Part shown: positions 1-10,119 of the stretch, one piece after another
How the letters are laid out: each line of letters opens with the position of its first letter
Position numbering within the stretch: the stretch's first letter is position 1
Assembly: GCA_036936605.1 (NCBI GenBank)
Contig: JAUPFV010000002.1
Span: 337,131,215-337,195,214, forward strand
Length of the DNA stretch: 64,000 nt
Origin: Limnanthes douglasii subsp. nivea
Taxonomy: Eukaryota > Streptophyta > Magnoliopsida > Brassicales > Limnanthaceae
Reading direction: 5' to 3'
Notes under the pieces: model-generated
Databases searched by the model: none
What the model saw: the letters and a program-made list of their open reading frames with translations, nothing else
What the model was told of the DNA's origin: nothing
Program-made: the position numbers and the translations under genes

Positions 1-252
1 ATCTTCCCACCTATGGTGCTAGGCATCCACACCGGGGTGTCTAAACACAACCACCAGCGGTGCTAACCACGATAAACAGTTGGTACCTAATTTCTAGCAT
101 ATGATGCAGTTACCACACCGGTGACTTCGGCTTGGTTACACTACTAGTGTATAAATGAAAATGCATATTGTAATACGTAATTTTTGCACCGATGGAACAA
201 AGTGGGCGAATCGATGGTTTGGACACATAACACCGCCAGTGTAGGCTACCTT

Positions 253-1042
253 TCACCGCCGGTGTAAAAAACTAATACTAGAAAGGTGATTAGTATCAAT
301 GAAACTAAATCCAATTTCACGTCTTTTGGACATCATATGGGGTTCACCACGCAGAGATAGAAACGTTTGGCTGCAGTTGTGAGATCCTAAAAGTGACACG
401 AAATGAAGAATGCATTCGAACTTGGTTGCAATCACAATTCCCATCTCCGGCATTGTCATCCAATATTTGGTGGATGCTGGAGTTTCGTAATAGTTTATAC
501 TTTCTGCAACCTTCACGTATTCTTATTTACCGTTATATATCTTGCTATACGTTTCATAATTGTCCATTAGTTCATCGAAGATTGCCTTCCTAACACCTTG
601 CCAACCTTCTTCATGACCGTACAACCCAAACAAAACTGCTCGATATCCACTGTGACCATCTGCCCTAACATCATTTATGCCAGATATAAACGGATTGAAG
701 TGATTTGGAAACCAAATTTTTTTTTGGATCATATATCAGTTCTTTGCCTCCAACAACAGATGATTGTAAGATATTGCTAGCAAGCGAGGCAATGAAAGAA
801 CTATCAGTGCGAGGTACTCTAGGCACATCCGCACGAATCGTATTTGCACTAGCAACTGCTTTACGCGAGTTAACTTTTGGTGTTTTAAAAGAGTTCATCA
901 CTGAGTCTTCGCTAGATTTATCAGCATCTCTCACATGTTCCCATTGACGTTTATCTCGTTCAGTGGATGATGTATCGATAACAAGTTTTTGTTTCACCTG
1001 TGGACAACCGCAGTGTTTCTGCTTCTCCGATGGCTCTAGCAA
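253..1042 (-). pseudogene. OTU-like cysteine protease module of the MULE, catalytic Cys replaced
   Basis: This is the C-terminal continuation of the MULE polyprotein. A basic/hydrophilic linker (671-1042) precedes an OTU-like domain. The segment at 523-732 contains NDVRADGHSGYRAV, which corresponds to the family pattern D-x-x-A-D-G-x-C-G-Y-R. The segment at 253-516 contains KYWMTMPEMGIVIATKF and a later GFSFIDTNHLSS, matching the conserved KWM.MP.MG and C-terminal His region of these domains. The two halves share a frame and are separated by one stop at 523-525. The nucleophile Cys is Ser here (AGT at about 641-643), so even a restored frame would lack the usual catalytic residue. OTU modules are known from some plant MULE proteins; their role in transposition is not established. 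Confidence 0.75.
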
Positions 1043-1223
1043 GGAAGATGTCTCAAGATAAACAATTTCAAACCATTTCTTGTAAATGTGTTTATACGGC
1101 TTTCTTCTTTTGTCTCCATAACATTGATTACAAGTTTTTCCAAATCATCTTTGAGAATCTCCATCGTTGTACGATTTGTAAGAGGCTGTATTTCTAACTT
1201 TTTCCAATGGTCGTGAAACGTTT

Positions 1224-2811
1224 CTAACGATGCAACTTTTCCGTTTTACGCCACTCATAGATCTGGTTATAACATGGTATACTGTGTGTATATTTTATCG
1301 CGCATATGCAAACGTCATACCCTATATCGTGTTTAACATCCGACCCATCTTCAATAACGATTTTCTTGCAATCTTCAACCATCTGTAATTCGGTAAAAAA
1401 TAGTTCTAACGCCATGTGAGAAACCTTGTTTGAATTTTTTCAAATAGTTTGTCGGCAAATTTATGCAACGCTATGTAACAACTCTTTTAAAAGGAAGATC
1501 TAATGGCAGCATGTTGGATTTCAAATAGTGAATGCACCCTCCCCCAAAATAAATCAAAGTTTAATTTGCTTGTACGTAGGTAACACTTTAACTTTGAATG
1601 AGCACTCTCGACGCGGTTAGTCATGCAATGTCCCAAATGCATGTACTTGTTCGTCTCCCAAACAACGAATTTGTCCGTGTGTTTATCAAGCCACAATTTT
1701 TCAGTGTATTCAATTGCAAGAGGATAGTCTTTGTACTCCAATAACATGTCTCGTTTGGCGTGATCGAATTCAATCTCTGTTGCTGCATACACAATCTTCT
1801 TCATTGCAGAAACGAACTTCACATGATCGTTTTTCTCAGGGAAATACTTCATTGTTTGCCCCTGAACATTTTGGTTTATGTGCCAGCGGCATAACATATG
1901 CGTTGTCTCTGGGAATACCACTTCTATGGCGTTCATCAACGCTAAAGCTCTGTTGGTCAAAATAACACGCGGTTCTTTGATCTCGTGAATAGCAATCAAT
2001 GACTTCAAACAATCTAACACCCATTTGAAGTTGTTTAACTTCTTACCGGACATGAACGCAAAATCCGCACACTACGTCAAACCAGTACACGTCACACTGA
2101 CTATCTCAAGCAATTGTATACCATATCTTATGACTTTATAAGTACTATCCATGATCAACACTATTGGAAATGTCCGCAAAAGATCAACATAAATTGGATG
2201 CGCAAAAAAAATAAAATATGTAATGACTTGTCCATCATCTTCACCATATTTATGCCATTCATAATAATTATGTGTCCTAAGCTCTCCCAATATGAACTGC
2301 AGCTGTGACTTACTCGCCTTCTTCAAAACCCTGCTTTTTTATATTGTATTGTAGATAGTGCGCATACAAGAAACATTATCTTCATTTAGCTTCTTAACAC
2401 CATTCATTATATCTCTAGGTTTTGTTCCAATATAGGTCGCTTGTTCAACATATTCTATCTCCTCGTCGTTCAAACGGCCTGCGAAAGAATGACTGTCTAA
2501 CTGTTTTGAACTCTCGTGGTTGTGAATCCCACATTTCACTTCTAACTTCCATCGATCCGGCTCTACTATTAACCTGAGAAGCTCAAACGGAGAACCAATT
2601 TTTTTGGCCTGTCGACTTTCATTTATGGTTTTTTCGGCCACTTTTGGAACATACTTTCTCGACCTCTCACACTGGAAAATATCCTATGACATTTTCTACT
2701 CTGTAATTTATCGCGCAGACTTAGGTTGATAACCAAACCATGGTATTTTCCAGTCTTCGTAACCCACTCAATCAATTCTTCTTGTGTATAAAACTCGGTG
2801 GTGAAGAACAC
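1224..2811 (-). pseudogene. MULE transposase pseudogene with SWIM zinc-finger remnant
   Basis: This encodes the transposase of a plant Mutator-like element, a DNA-binding DDE enzyme acting in the nucleus. Read from 2811 downward it shows an N-terminal region (2623-2811), a Cys..HNHE segment (about 2530), the first catalytic Asp in MDSTYK (about 2160), the family hallmark FKWVLDCLKSL followed by CRWHINQNV (about 1870-2030), the third acidic residue in NRVESAHSKLK (about 1610), and a degenerate SWIM finger (CIC..IPCY, about 1280-1320). It is dead. There is a frameshift near 2640, in-frame stops at 2339-2341 and 2072-2074, and the second catalytic Asp is Asn (ILTNRALALMNA, about 1960). Reading frame is otherwise retained across 2641-1487, so decay is moderate. 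Confidence 0.88.
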
Positions 2812-3036
2812 ATGACCGTAGTCGGTAGTGAAACTTCGTCAGAGCCTTGTGGTAACATCCATTCCCTGTTTTACAACAACAAAACACAACTCGCAATTAG
2901 GTACAATAAATAAAGAGGTCAAATACTATTATTTTTTTCAACCCGTGCACGCACCACTGGTTTAGGGCCTTGTAACCGGTGGGTTTGGGCGTTAGAACCG
3001 ATGGTTATAGGCCTTAGAACCGGCCTCCACCAAGTT

Positions 3037-3075
3037 ACGCACCATCGGTTCCAAGGCCCAGAACCGATGGTGCGT
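3037..3075. repeat. Perfect 15-bp inverted repeat with 9-bp loop
   Basis: Arms ACGCACCATCGGTTC (3037-3051) and GAACCGATGGTGCGT (3061-3075) are exact reverse complements. They lie among other copies of the ACCGATGG motif at the promoter-proximal edge of the MULE. They could be paired transposase-binding sites or a hairpin. Confidence 0.85.
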
Positions 3076-3221
3076 GGCGAAATCATCTTAGTCGTTACCT
3101 TTTCCGGCGACGTCGACTTCTTATCCGACGACTTGAGCTCCTTCTCCGGCAACATTTCCTCATCTCCTCCCTTCGGCGACATAAACTCCTCCATGTTAAT
3201 CCCTAGTTCCGGGTGAGTCAT

Positions 3222-4037
3222 GATTGATTATGTGGTTTTCTTTAAAATGAGTTGTGTTTGTTTGGGTATCGATAGCCAAATAGATTATTTTGTGAATTAG
3301 GTATACTTATGATATGCTTGGTGTTTTATTTTTATTTTGTGGCAATTCGGTAATTAAATGGAACATCGAGGGTATTTTTGTCCAAAAAAAGTCAAGTAAA
3401 GTCAACAAAACTTTTTGGGTAAACTTAAACCACATTTGGGTATATATAGCCATACCTATACTAGAAACTTAGATAAAATTTAGACACCTCCATTGTCACG
3501 GTCCTGCACGAAAATGAAGGTTGTATTCGACTGTAATTTGTTTTCCTAAACGGGATTAGATATACGAAAATGGAAACGTTATATCTAAGTGATTAAAAAA
3601 ACGTTATAAAAAATTGATTTTATATATAAATAGGGAGTTTCTAACAAAAGTTAAGTGGCGGTGAAATTGACAAACTTAGTGTAGCTAATTCACCGAATTC
3701 AAGAATCAAATTTTTTTTCTCAAAGCGATAAAATAGTAAAAACAATAAAAAAGTTAATTTCTTTTAAGAATTAAAAAAATTGGAAAATATTTTAACAAAA
3801 CTTATATTTAAACAATTGTTTGGACCAATATCTTAAATACATAGTACTTCGTAGACTTATGTCCAAACAGACCCTTCACTTTCGCGTTTCTTTCCTTTTC
3901 TTCTTCTTCATCAAACTATTAGAGATCTTTACACCGTTACCTTAAAAATTATACCACTGCTCGCTCTCTCTTCGCTTTCGAGTTCCCCGTGGATATCACT
4001 ACGAGAAATCAACAAATCTCAGTTTCGTCTTCTATTG
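3222..4037 (+). promoter_or_regulatory. SEC13 upstream region and probable first (untranslated) exon
   Basis: There is no coding signal. AT-rich DNA passes at about 3870-4030 into a pyrimidine-rich stretch (CTTTCC, CTTCTTCTTC, CGCTCTCTCTTCGC) typical of plant transcription start regions and 5' UTRs of housekeeping genes. A loose TATA-like sequence, TTATACC, sits at about 3948. I infer that transcription starts around 3900-3980 and that 4037 is the last base of a non-coding exon. Confidence 0.4.
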
Positions 4038-4505
4038 GTACGCACTATTATTTTTCCACCATTTGTTTTTTCAGGGATCGTATTGATTTCTTCTGCTTTT
4101 TTCATGATTTGTGTCTCGATGTTTGATTGAATTGGAATAAATGTTATGCTTGTAAATTTTGAACACACGAGACATAAATAGAATAAGGACTGATCTGATC
4201 TAATGAATTAGGGGTACAAGTACAAGAACACTGAGTTTTGCAGAAAAATATGTGGTTGTATATAGCTTAGCTTGTAGATCAGGTGATTTTGGGTCATTTT
4301 GAAATTGGCTTTGGATCCCTAAAAATAATCATCTGGGGGCTGCCAATTACATTTTGTTTAGCATGTTAAAGTGTATACATTGTTGCTTTTATACCCATTT
4401 CGTGGGAATTCATAGTCTGCTTACGATTGTGTATCTTACATTTTGGGCATGAAACTTTTTTGCGTTTTAGTTGATGGATAAGGAGTTGTGGATATGTGTT
4501 AACAG
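4038..4505 (+). other. Probable 5'-UTR intron of SEC13
   Basis: A GT at 4038-4039 (GTACGC) after the pyrimidine-rich leader, a T-rich body, and a TGTTAACAG acceptor ending at 4505 would place the ATG 18 bases into the next exon. The donor is not a strong consensus, so the exact 5' end is uncertain. Leader introns are frequent in plant housekeeping genes. Confidence 0.45.
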
Positions 4506-4523
4506 GGAGAGGAATCAGGAAAA

Positions 4524-5575
4524 ATGCCTGCGCAAAAGATTGAAACGGGTCATGAAGACATGGTACATGATGTAGCCATGGATTACTATGGAAAGCGAGT
4601 GGCTACCGCTTCATCTGATTGTACGATCAAGATAATCAGTGTGGGCAACAACAACGCTGGATCACAACACCTTGCTACTTTGACAGGTCATAGAGGTCCT
4701 GTCTGGGAGGTTGGCTGGCCGCATCCCAAATTCGGGTCTATCCTTGCTTCGTGCTCTTACGACGGGAAAGTGATAATCTGGAAAGAAGGGAAACCGAATG
4801 AATGGACACAGGCGTATGTATTTAATGACCACAAATCATCTGTGAACTCGATTGCCTGGGCGCCTCATGAACTAGGCCTCTGCTTGGCTTGTGGCTCTTC
4901 TGATGGTGATATATCAGTCTTTACAGCTAGGGCTGATGGTGGTTGGGATACTGCTAGAATAGAGCAAGCCCATCCTGTTGGCGTAACGTCGGTTTCATGG
5001 GCTCCGTCAATGGCCCCTGGTGCTCTGGTTGGATCTGCCCTGCTTGATCCAGTTTACAAACTTGCTTCGGGTGGGTGCGATAATACTGTAAGAGTGTGGA
5101 AGCTCTATGACGGGGCATGGAAAATGGATTGCTCCCCGGCTCTTCAGAAGCACAGTGGCTGGGTGAGAGATGTAGCTTGGGCACCGAACTTGGGGCTTCC
5201 GAAATCCACAATAGCCAGTGCTTCACAAGACGGAACAGTTGTTATGTGGACTGCTGCCAAAGATGGAGCACAGTGGGAGGGAAAAGTATTGAAGGACTTC
5301 AAGACCCCAGTTTGGAGGGTATCTTGGTCTTTGACTGGCAACTTATTGGCTGTATCTGACGGGAATAACAATGTATCCGTCTGGAAAGAAGCAGTCGATG
5401 GCGATTGGCAACAAGTGAGTGTAGTTGGGAATCTAAGTTATAAACACTTGTCATTGACAGATTGACTAGTAACAAATCTGATGCTATTGTTTGGATGCAG
5501 GTTGATATAACTACTAATGAATCTGATGCTATTGAAGTAAAAGATAAGGATCTAAATGGAAAAGACAATCAGTAA
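4524..5575 (+). CDS. SEC13: SEC13 homologue, COPII outer-coat and nuclear-pore WD40 protein (exons 4524-5414 and 5501-5575)
   Basis: SEC13 pairs with SEC31 in the COPII cage on ER-exit vesicles and with NUP145/NUP96 in the nuclear-pore Y complex. The first exon encodes the entire six-blade propeller. The N-terminus is MPAQKIETGHEDMVHDV, followed by blades marked TASSDCTIKI, LTGHRGPVWEVGW, DHKSSVNSIAWAPHE, GGCDNTVRVWKL, HSGWVRDVAWAPNLG and PVWRVSWSLTGNLLAVSDG. The ATG at 4524 gives the family start. Length is about 300 aa, as usual for plant SEC13. The C-terminus is ambiguous. A GTGAGT donor at 5415 and a GATGCAG acceptor ending at 5500 would splice in a 24-residue acidic tail (321 aa). Reading through the intron gives QQVSVVGN and a stop at 5463-5465 (313 aa), which more closely resembles the QVT.VEP end common in plant SEC13. 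This is the only gene in the window that appears intact and conserved. Confidence 0.93.
5415..5500 (+). other. Alternative or retained 86-nt intron at the SEC13 3' end
   Basis: It starts GTGAGTGTAG and ends TTTGGATGCAG. A 25-bp segment inside it (5465-5489) recurs at 22/25 identity just after the acceptor (5510-5534), so an old 45-bp tandem duplication spans the intron-exon junction. Retention adds 16 codons before a stop. Confidence 0.6.
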
Positions 5576-5947
5576 AACTTGTCAGCGGCTGATGATAGTG
5601 ATGGTGATCCGACTGCTGCTTCATCAAAATCAAACGACTCTTTTCACACCCAGTGGTGTTATATTTAGATACTGCAAACGAAAAAACATTGCAAAATTTA
5701 CTGCGCAGCTCCTTTCATATGTAGGGCTATAAATATTTTAGTTATATATACTGTTATGTTGACAAATCATTGAGAATGTTGCAAAAATTTCAATTTATTG
5801 ACTTTCTTTCTTATTAAAGTTAGCCTAAACTAATAGGTAAGGTAAGGTAAGCAGTGACAAAGATGGGAATAAGGGGCAATAAACTCTTGATAATAAAAAG
5901 AAGCATGAGATGGGCTAAAAATCATGATTGGTTACCGCTATTTGACA
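5576..5947. other. SEC13 3' flank with the left breakpoint of the tandem duplication
   Basis: This holds the presumed SEC13 3' UTR (AT-rich from about 5640) and a GGTAA triplication (5837-5850). From 5867 it begins the sequence that recurs at 17214. No further gene is seen. Confidence 0.6.
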
Positions 5948-6303
5948 CGGGTCATTTTTGTTTTAAAATATGGTATATATGGTCACTGTGGAGACATATG
6001 GAATCCAAAGTTATAATGTTTTTGTTACAAATATGGTCATTAAACATTTTACACTTAAAATATCAATTTTTGATGATTAACAGAGTGTAGGTCAACACTA
6101 GCGTGACTATAAATATGGTTATTGAACATTTTAAATTCAAAGATACAAATTAGTTTTAAGGGTATTTTGGGTGGAAAATGTCTAATACATGTATTTGTAT
6201 TTGTAACAAAAAACTTATAGCTTTGAGTTCTAAATGTTTCTGTATGGTTAATTAACACGCGACAGCGACCATATATGTAATATTTTTAAACAATAATGAC
6301 TCG
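5948..6303. mobile_element. MITE with TIRs of about 40 bp
   Basis: The left end (CGGGTCATTTTTGTTTTAAA, 5948 on) and right end (reverse complement CGAGTCATTATTGTTTAAAA, ending 6303) match over about 40 bases, including TATATGGTCACTGT / CATATATGGTCGCTGT. A second inverted block follows (CAAAGTTATAATGTTTTTG / CAAAGCTATAAGTTTTTTG). The centre has a direct repeat (ATATGGTCATTAAACATTTT / ATATGGTTATTGAACATTTT). The element is about 356 bp with no coding capacity. I found no convincing target duplication. Confidence 0.75.
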
Positions 6304-7627
6304 TTTTGGGATGAAAAAACTTTAATGATAAAAATGCAACAAATGCCGAACATCGGTGACCGTGACGGTTTTTAGACAATGAGATAGTGATATGTATATG
6401 TTATATATCACACGAACCGGTGCTGTGCACTATCATATCAGGGGTTGAATATCTTTTTCTTAACGTTCAATTTATGAGTGACATATCTGATTTTTGAGCC
6501 GGCCCATTTAATTTGTAAATTTCGTAAAATAAAGTGAGATAGGCCGGTGGAATTGTTTATTTTTATAATATATGTGTACAATGTGCATATGATGTTTTTC
6601 TTTTCTAAATTAGACTTTCCCTTTTACATTTAAAAAATAATTTAAAAAATTAAATGTAATGGGCGTAGTATTTTTATATTTGATGTTCTATGAACTTTTG
6701 ATTTTGATTTTGTTTATCAATAGTCTGGGCTAATTTGGTAAGTCATGATCTCAAAACATCAATAAAAGTTCATGAATCTTTGTAATTTGGTTTATTAGTT
6801 TTTTTAATTAGTTTCAAGTTTTTAAAAAAGAGTATAAATGTGTTAAAAATACTTTACATGGTTCGCACTTTTATTTATTATAATATGTTTAAAAACGAGG
6901 TTCGTATGGTATTTTTTTTCTTGACGGCTCTCATTATTTCTTTAATACCAATAGTTTTGGTTCAATTGTTTATTGAATTACACCAATTTCGACATGGATA
7001 ACCATTTTTAATCCATACCCAAAGTCAAATAACGTTTGACTTCGTTGTTATATATAATGATAATATGTTGGGTAGATTTTCAACCCATTTGTCTTTAACT
7101 CCGTCAAAGCTTTTCTTAAGATTTTCCAAAGTTGTTATTTCTCAAATCTATATCTGCCGTTTTGGTGGTACAAACGAAAAGGAAGAAGAGATATGTTTGT
7201 TGATGCTAAAATTTAGATAATAAGGAACAATAATTCGTTATGATATTGGGTCTTGTTGTTCGAAACTGGAATCTTGGTAGGCCAAACTTATAAAAATTGT
7301 GTCAATACATAAAAGGAATAGCATTTGCTTTGTATATTCTTTTAGTTATTTGAATATCAACCCATTTTGTGAAGTAGGAAACAAGGAATAATTTGCTTTA
7401 TATATTCTTTTAGTTATTTGAATATCAACCCATTTAGTGAAGTAGGAAACTCTGATGATAAGGTATTAGGCCATCTCTAATCGTAGGTCTTTCCGGAGAC
7501 CTGGTTCAGCCCCGGAGACATCTATTTATTTACAGATCTGCCACACAGCTTCTAACCGTTACTTTACTATTCGAGAGACCTTTAATATAAACAATTCAAT
7601 CCAAACAATTCCACTATCTTTTAACTA

Positions 7628-7945
7628 TTCATCTCACTCTCTTTATTTCCCACTCTCTCTCACTCTCTTAATATTTACATTATCATCCTACATTTACTAA
7701 TTCTATAATAAATAATTTAACCTATATTGTTAATTAATAATTAATATTAATATTTAACAAGATTAATTATTTTAAATTTATGTTATAAATTTATGTGTTT
7801 AATTTTTATTTACAATAAAATAATATGTATCTTTTAACTATTCATTTGACTATCTTAATTTCTCATTCTATCTCACTCTCTCAATATTTACATTATCATC
7901 CTACATTTACTAATTCTATAATAAATAATTAAACCTATATTGTTA
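7628..7945. repeat. Direct repeat of about 105 bp inside the Harbinger-type element
   Basis: The segment running from TTCATCTCACTCTC through TATTTACATTATCATCCTAC to AACCTATATTGTTA (7628-7733) recurs almost unchanged at 7842-7945, separated by about 110 bp of AT-rich DNA. Confidence 0.8.
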
Positions 7946-8262
7946 ACTATAATATACAGTAATTATATTGAAAAGACCGAGAATACAAGATTTCATTAAA
8001 ACATTACACTTAAATCAAAAGCATTGCATAACTAGAAATACATAAGCACATAACTTAAACCAAATGATAGATAAGCTAACCCTGAGTTAGCATTTCACAC
8101 TTAGTTTTACGGAGTCGGATAGTTCATTCCATACTCAAATCTTTTCTCGAACGAATATTCCTCTTCATCACTACTTCCTTCGGGAGTTGAGTACATTTCA
8201 ACGGCGCTGGCTATTGCGTCGGCTATTTCTTGCTCCATTCAATGTATCGCATGTGACACCAT

Positions 8263-8601
8263 CTATTGCGTAATTGTAGTTTGCAATCCCATGCTGAATA
8301 CATTTCGGACTTTGGTTCGGACTTCCCAATGAAGTGACTCGATATGTATAGTCATTGTTTTAAGATAAGCTAACCTATTAGCGACTTCTTCGCGTCCGCG
8401 TGGTCGGGGCATTAAACATCCTGGACACAATGCCTCCCTACCGTGGTTGAAGAACATTCTGCACAAAACCGCATCGACGAAACCAAGAATCTCCTCTTGC
8501 ATCGTACCTCTGACGAAGTCAAATGCGCTTAGGAGGCTTGCATCTTCGTGCACATTCCAGCCTGAATCACCCATTGTTATAACTAAATTTTTTAGTTTCA
8601 T
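8263..8601 (-). CDS. Small unrecognised protein inside the Harbinger-type element
   Basis: I do not recognise this 112-aa reading frame. It has no membrane segment or signal peptide. It contains DAVLCRMFFNHGREAL, a Cys-Pro-Gly-Cys pair, GREEVANRLAYLKTM and a C-terminal HWEVRTKVRNVF helix-like stretch. The first ATG (8601) or the one at 8574 (MGDSGWN) could start it. After its stop, another frame encodes an acidic tail (AVEMYSTPEGSSDEEEYSF, about 8135-8190), suggesting the original protein was longer and has frameshifted. The pattern CR-(M/I)-(F/Y)-FN-(H/Y)-G followed by R-x-R-E-E-(V/I) resembles the small gene of the PMD elements at 23557-23934 and 24360-24749. The similarity is weak and is my inference. 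Confidence 0.4.
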   Translation of the reverse strand: MKLKNLVITMGDSGWNVHEDASLLSAFDFVRGTMQEEILGFVDAVLCRMFFNHGREALCPGCLMPRPRGREEVANRLAYLKTMTIHIESLHWEVRTKVRNVFSMGLQTTITQ

Positions 8602-9920
8602 AGAGTGAAATATGGTATTTATAGACTCAAACTCGGTTGTTCAATTCTAAAATAATACGCGAGAAAGGGTGTTTTTGTTCCCGCGTAAAACGTTTTGAGG
8701 CGGGAAACCTTCACTTCATTTGTTTCTTCCCGCCGGGTGTTTTTTTCTACCTCTATGTATTTGATTTCCGCAATTTATGAATTAAGTTTTTATTATAAAT
8801 GAATTTGTAGAGACTATTTACAAATTTAAATTTAATTTCTAAATTTAAATATTTATTATAATTTAATTATTTATTATCAATAAAATATTTACATTATAAC
8901 TTAAGTTTATTATAGTATAATTAAACTTATATTTATATTATAATTTAGTTTTCAAATTAGGTTTTGAATAATAACAAATTGCATACAATATTTAAATTTA
9001 TAACTAACGTTACCGTACAATAGTTAAATTTATAAAATAATGTTAGGAAAACGTATTTAAAATCAAATTTCAAAAATTGAATATATAATTAAATAAATTA
9101 CGATCAAAAATTAAATTTTCTATTTCTTCTTCCGTTTTCATCTCTTTCTCTCTCCTCCCTCCTGTTTTTCTTTCTTCATGTGCGACTGGAACAAACTTTG
9201 CTTTTTTCCTCTTTTCACCATTTTTCTCTCTCCTCCGGTCTCGACTTCGCGCTCGCCAGAGCCCGAGGTGGAGACCGAACAGTGAACCGGTCTCCTGTTT
9301 TGGAGACTGACACCGGCGATTAGTACCCCATTTTCGGCCCTCGATCTCGACCGAGACCGAGGGTTAGAGATGGCCTTATATTCCTTCTAGAGTAATTTTA
9401 AAAGATCCACAATGGCGATTCTTTAGAAGTCAAAATACCAAATGGATTGTTATCTAAGCGAGGATGCGGATGAGGTTTTTTTACACTTTTCATAATGTTA
9501 GACCAATTGACAAGTAGTTTTTAATAGTCTTAACCAATTGTAAAGACTTCAGGTGCGTGTGAGCAGCAAACACCTTCATGTAGTTATTTTAAGATCCCAT
9601 ATGCTTAAAAAATTATGGAATTTGGAAGTAATTGTTAGAATATAGAGATTGGTATAAAACTTAAAAAATTTGATCAAGACAAAGTTCGTCGGAGATTCGA
9701 CACAAAGACGTTAAAAAAGATGGAATCTTGAGCCACATGTAACTATAATCTTGACTTTAGTGTAAATATGAGAAATTTAAGTTGAAAAATATTGGTATTC
9801 AAAACTTTGAACCAACCTTCCAAATGACGTAGCCGACAGACATTACACTTAATATCTATTTTGACAGTATGCTCTATCCAACTTAAGAATCATAACTTGA
9901 GAGTGACTCATTCTCTTATG

Positions 9921-9938
9921 AGAGGCGGTACCGCCTCT
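9921..9938. repeat. 18-bp perfect palindrome AGAGGCGGTACCGCCTCT
   Basis: This is a perfect palindrome within the copia-remnant flank of unit A. In unit B (about 18861-18878) it carries one change (GGTACC to GGCACC). It lies in a stretch of about 600 bp (9480-10120) that may be LTR or 3' untranslated DNA of the adjoining copia remnant. Confidence 0.7.
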
Positions 9939-10119
9939 AGGTTCTCATAGGTACAATTCTTGTAGTGTTTTTCTTACTTTTGGAAACACTTATCCCACAT
10001 ACACTAAATTGTAATAAAAGTTCTGTTGAACTTATCCCTTCACGGTAGTGACCAACATATCTCACACTAATCACGAATAAAAAAATCTAATTTATTTATA
10101 TATTGAACATTTTGCAAAT

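Larger units (their letters stand above)
1..3230 (-). mobile_element. Decayed Mutator-like element (MULE) region, ends approximate
   Basis: The interval is defined by the MULE transposase and OTU-like coding remnants on the - strand (253-2811). Both sides are flanked by GC-richer DNA with many short copies of an ACCGGTG / ACCGATGG motif, at about 20-260 and 2940-3080. Such subterminal repeats are common in MULE and CACTA elements. I could not identify a clean pair of TIRs or a target duplication, and the left end may lie outside the window. The start codon-proximal end faces right, near 2811-3220. An open stretch at 2919-3221 (-) could be a leader exon but matches nothing I recognise. Confidence 0.6.
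7469..9375. mobile_element. PIF/Harbinger-type insertion, 1907 bp, TSD TTA
   Basis: The TIRs are GGCCATCTCTAATC at 7469-7482 and its counterpart GGTTAGAGATGGCC ending at 9375. They are flanked by TTA at 7466-7468 and 9376-9378, the 3-bp target typical of PIF/Harbinger and Tourist elements. Unit B of the tandem duplication carries the unoccupied site (GGTATTATATTTC at about 18312-18325) with a single TTA, which fixes both boundaries. The interior contains one short - strand reading frame (8263-8601) and a direct repeat of about 105 bp, but I recognise no transposase. Confidence 0.9.

Noticed and set aside
3001..3216. Open frame on the + strand over the GC-richer MULE edge
   Set aside because: It is made of the ACCGATGG repeats and their flanks, has no known domain, and the - strand reading is at least as open.
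5854..6090. 78-aa + frame downstream of SEC13
   Set aside because: It overlaps the MITE TIR and shows no protein family; composition is that of non-coding DNA.
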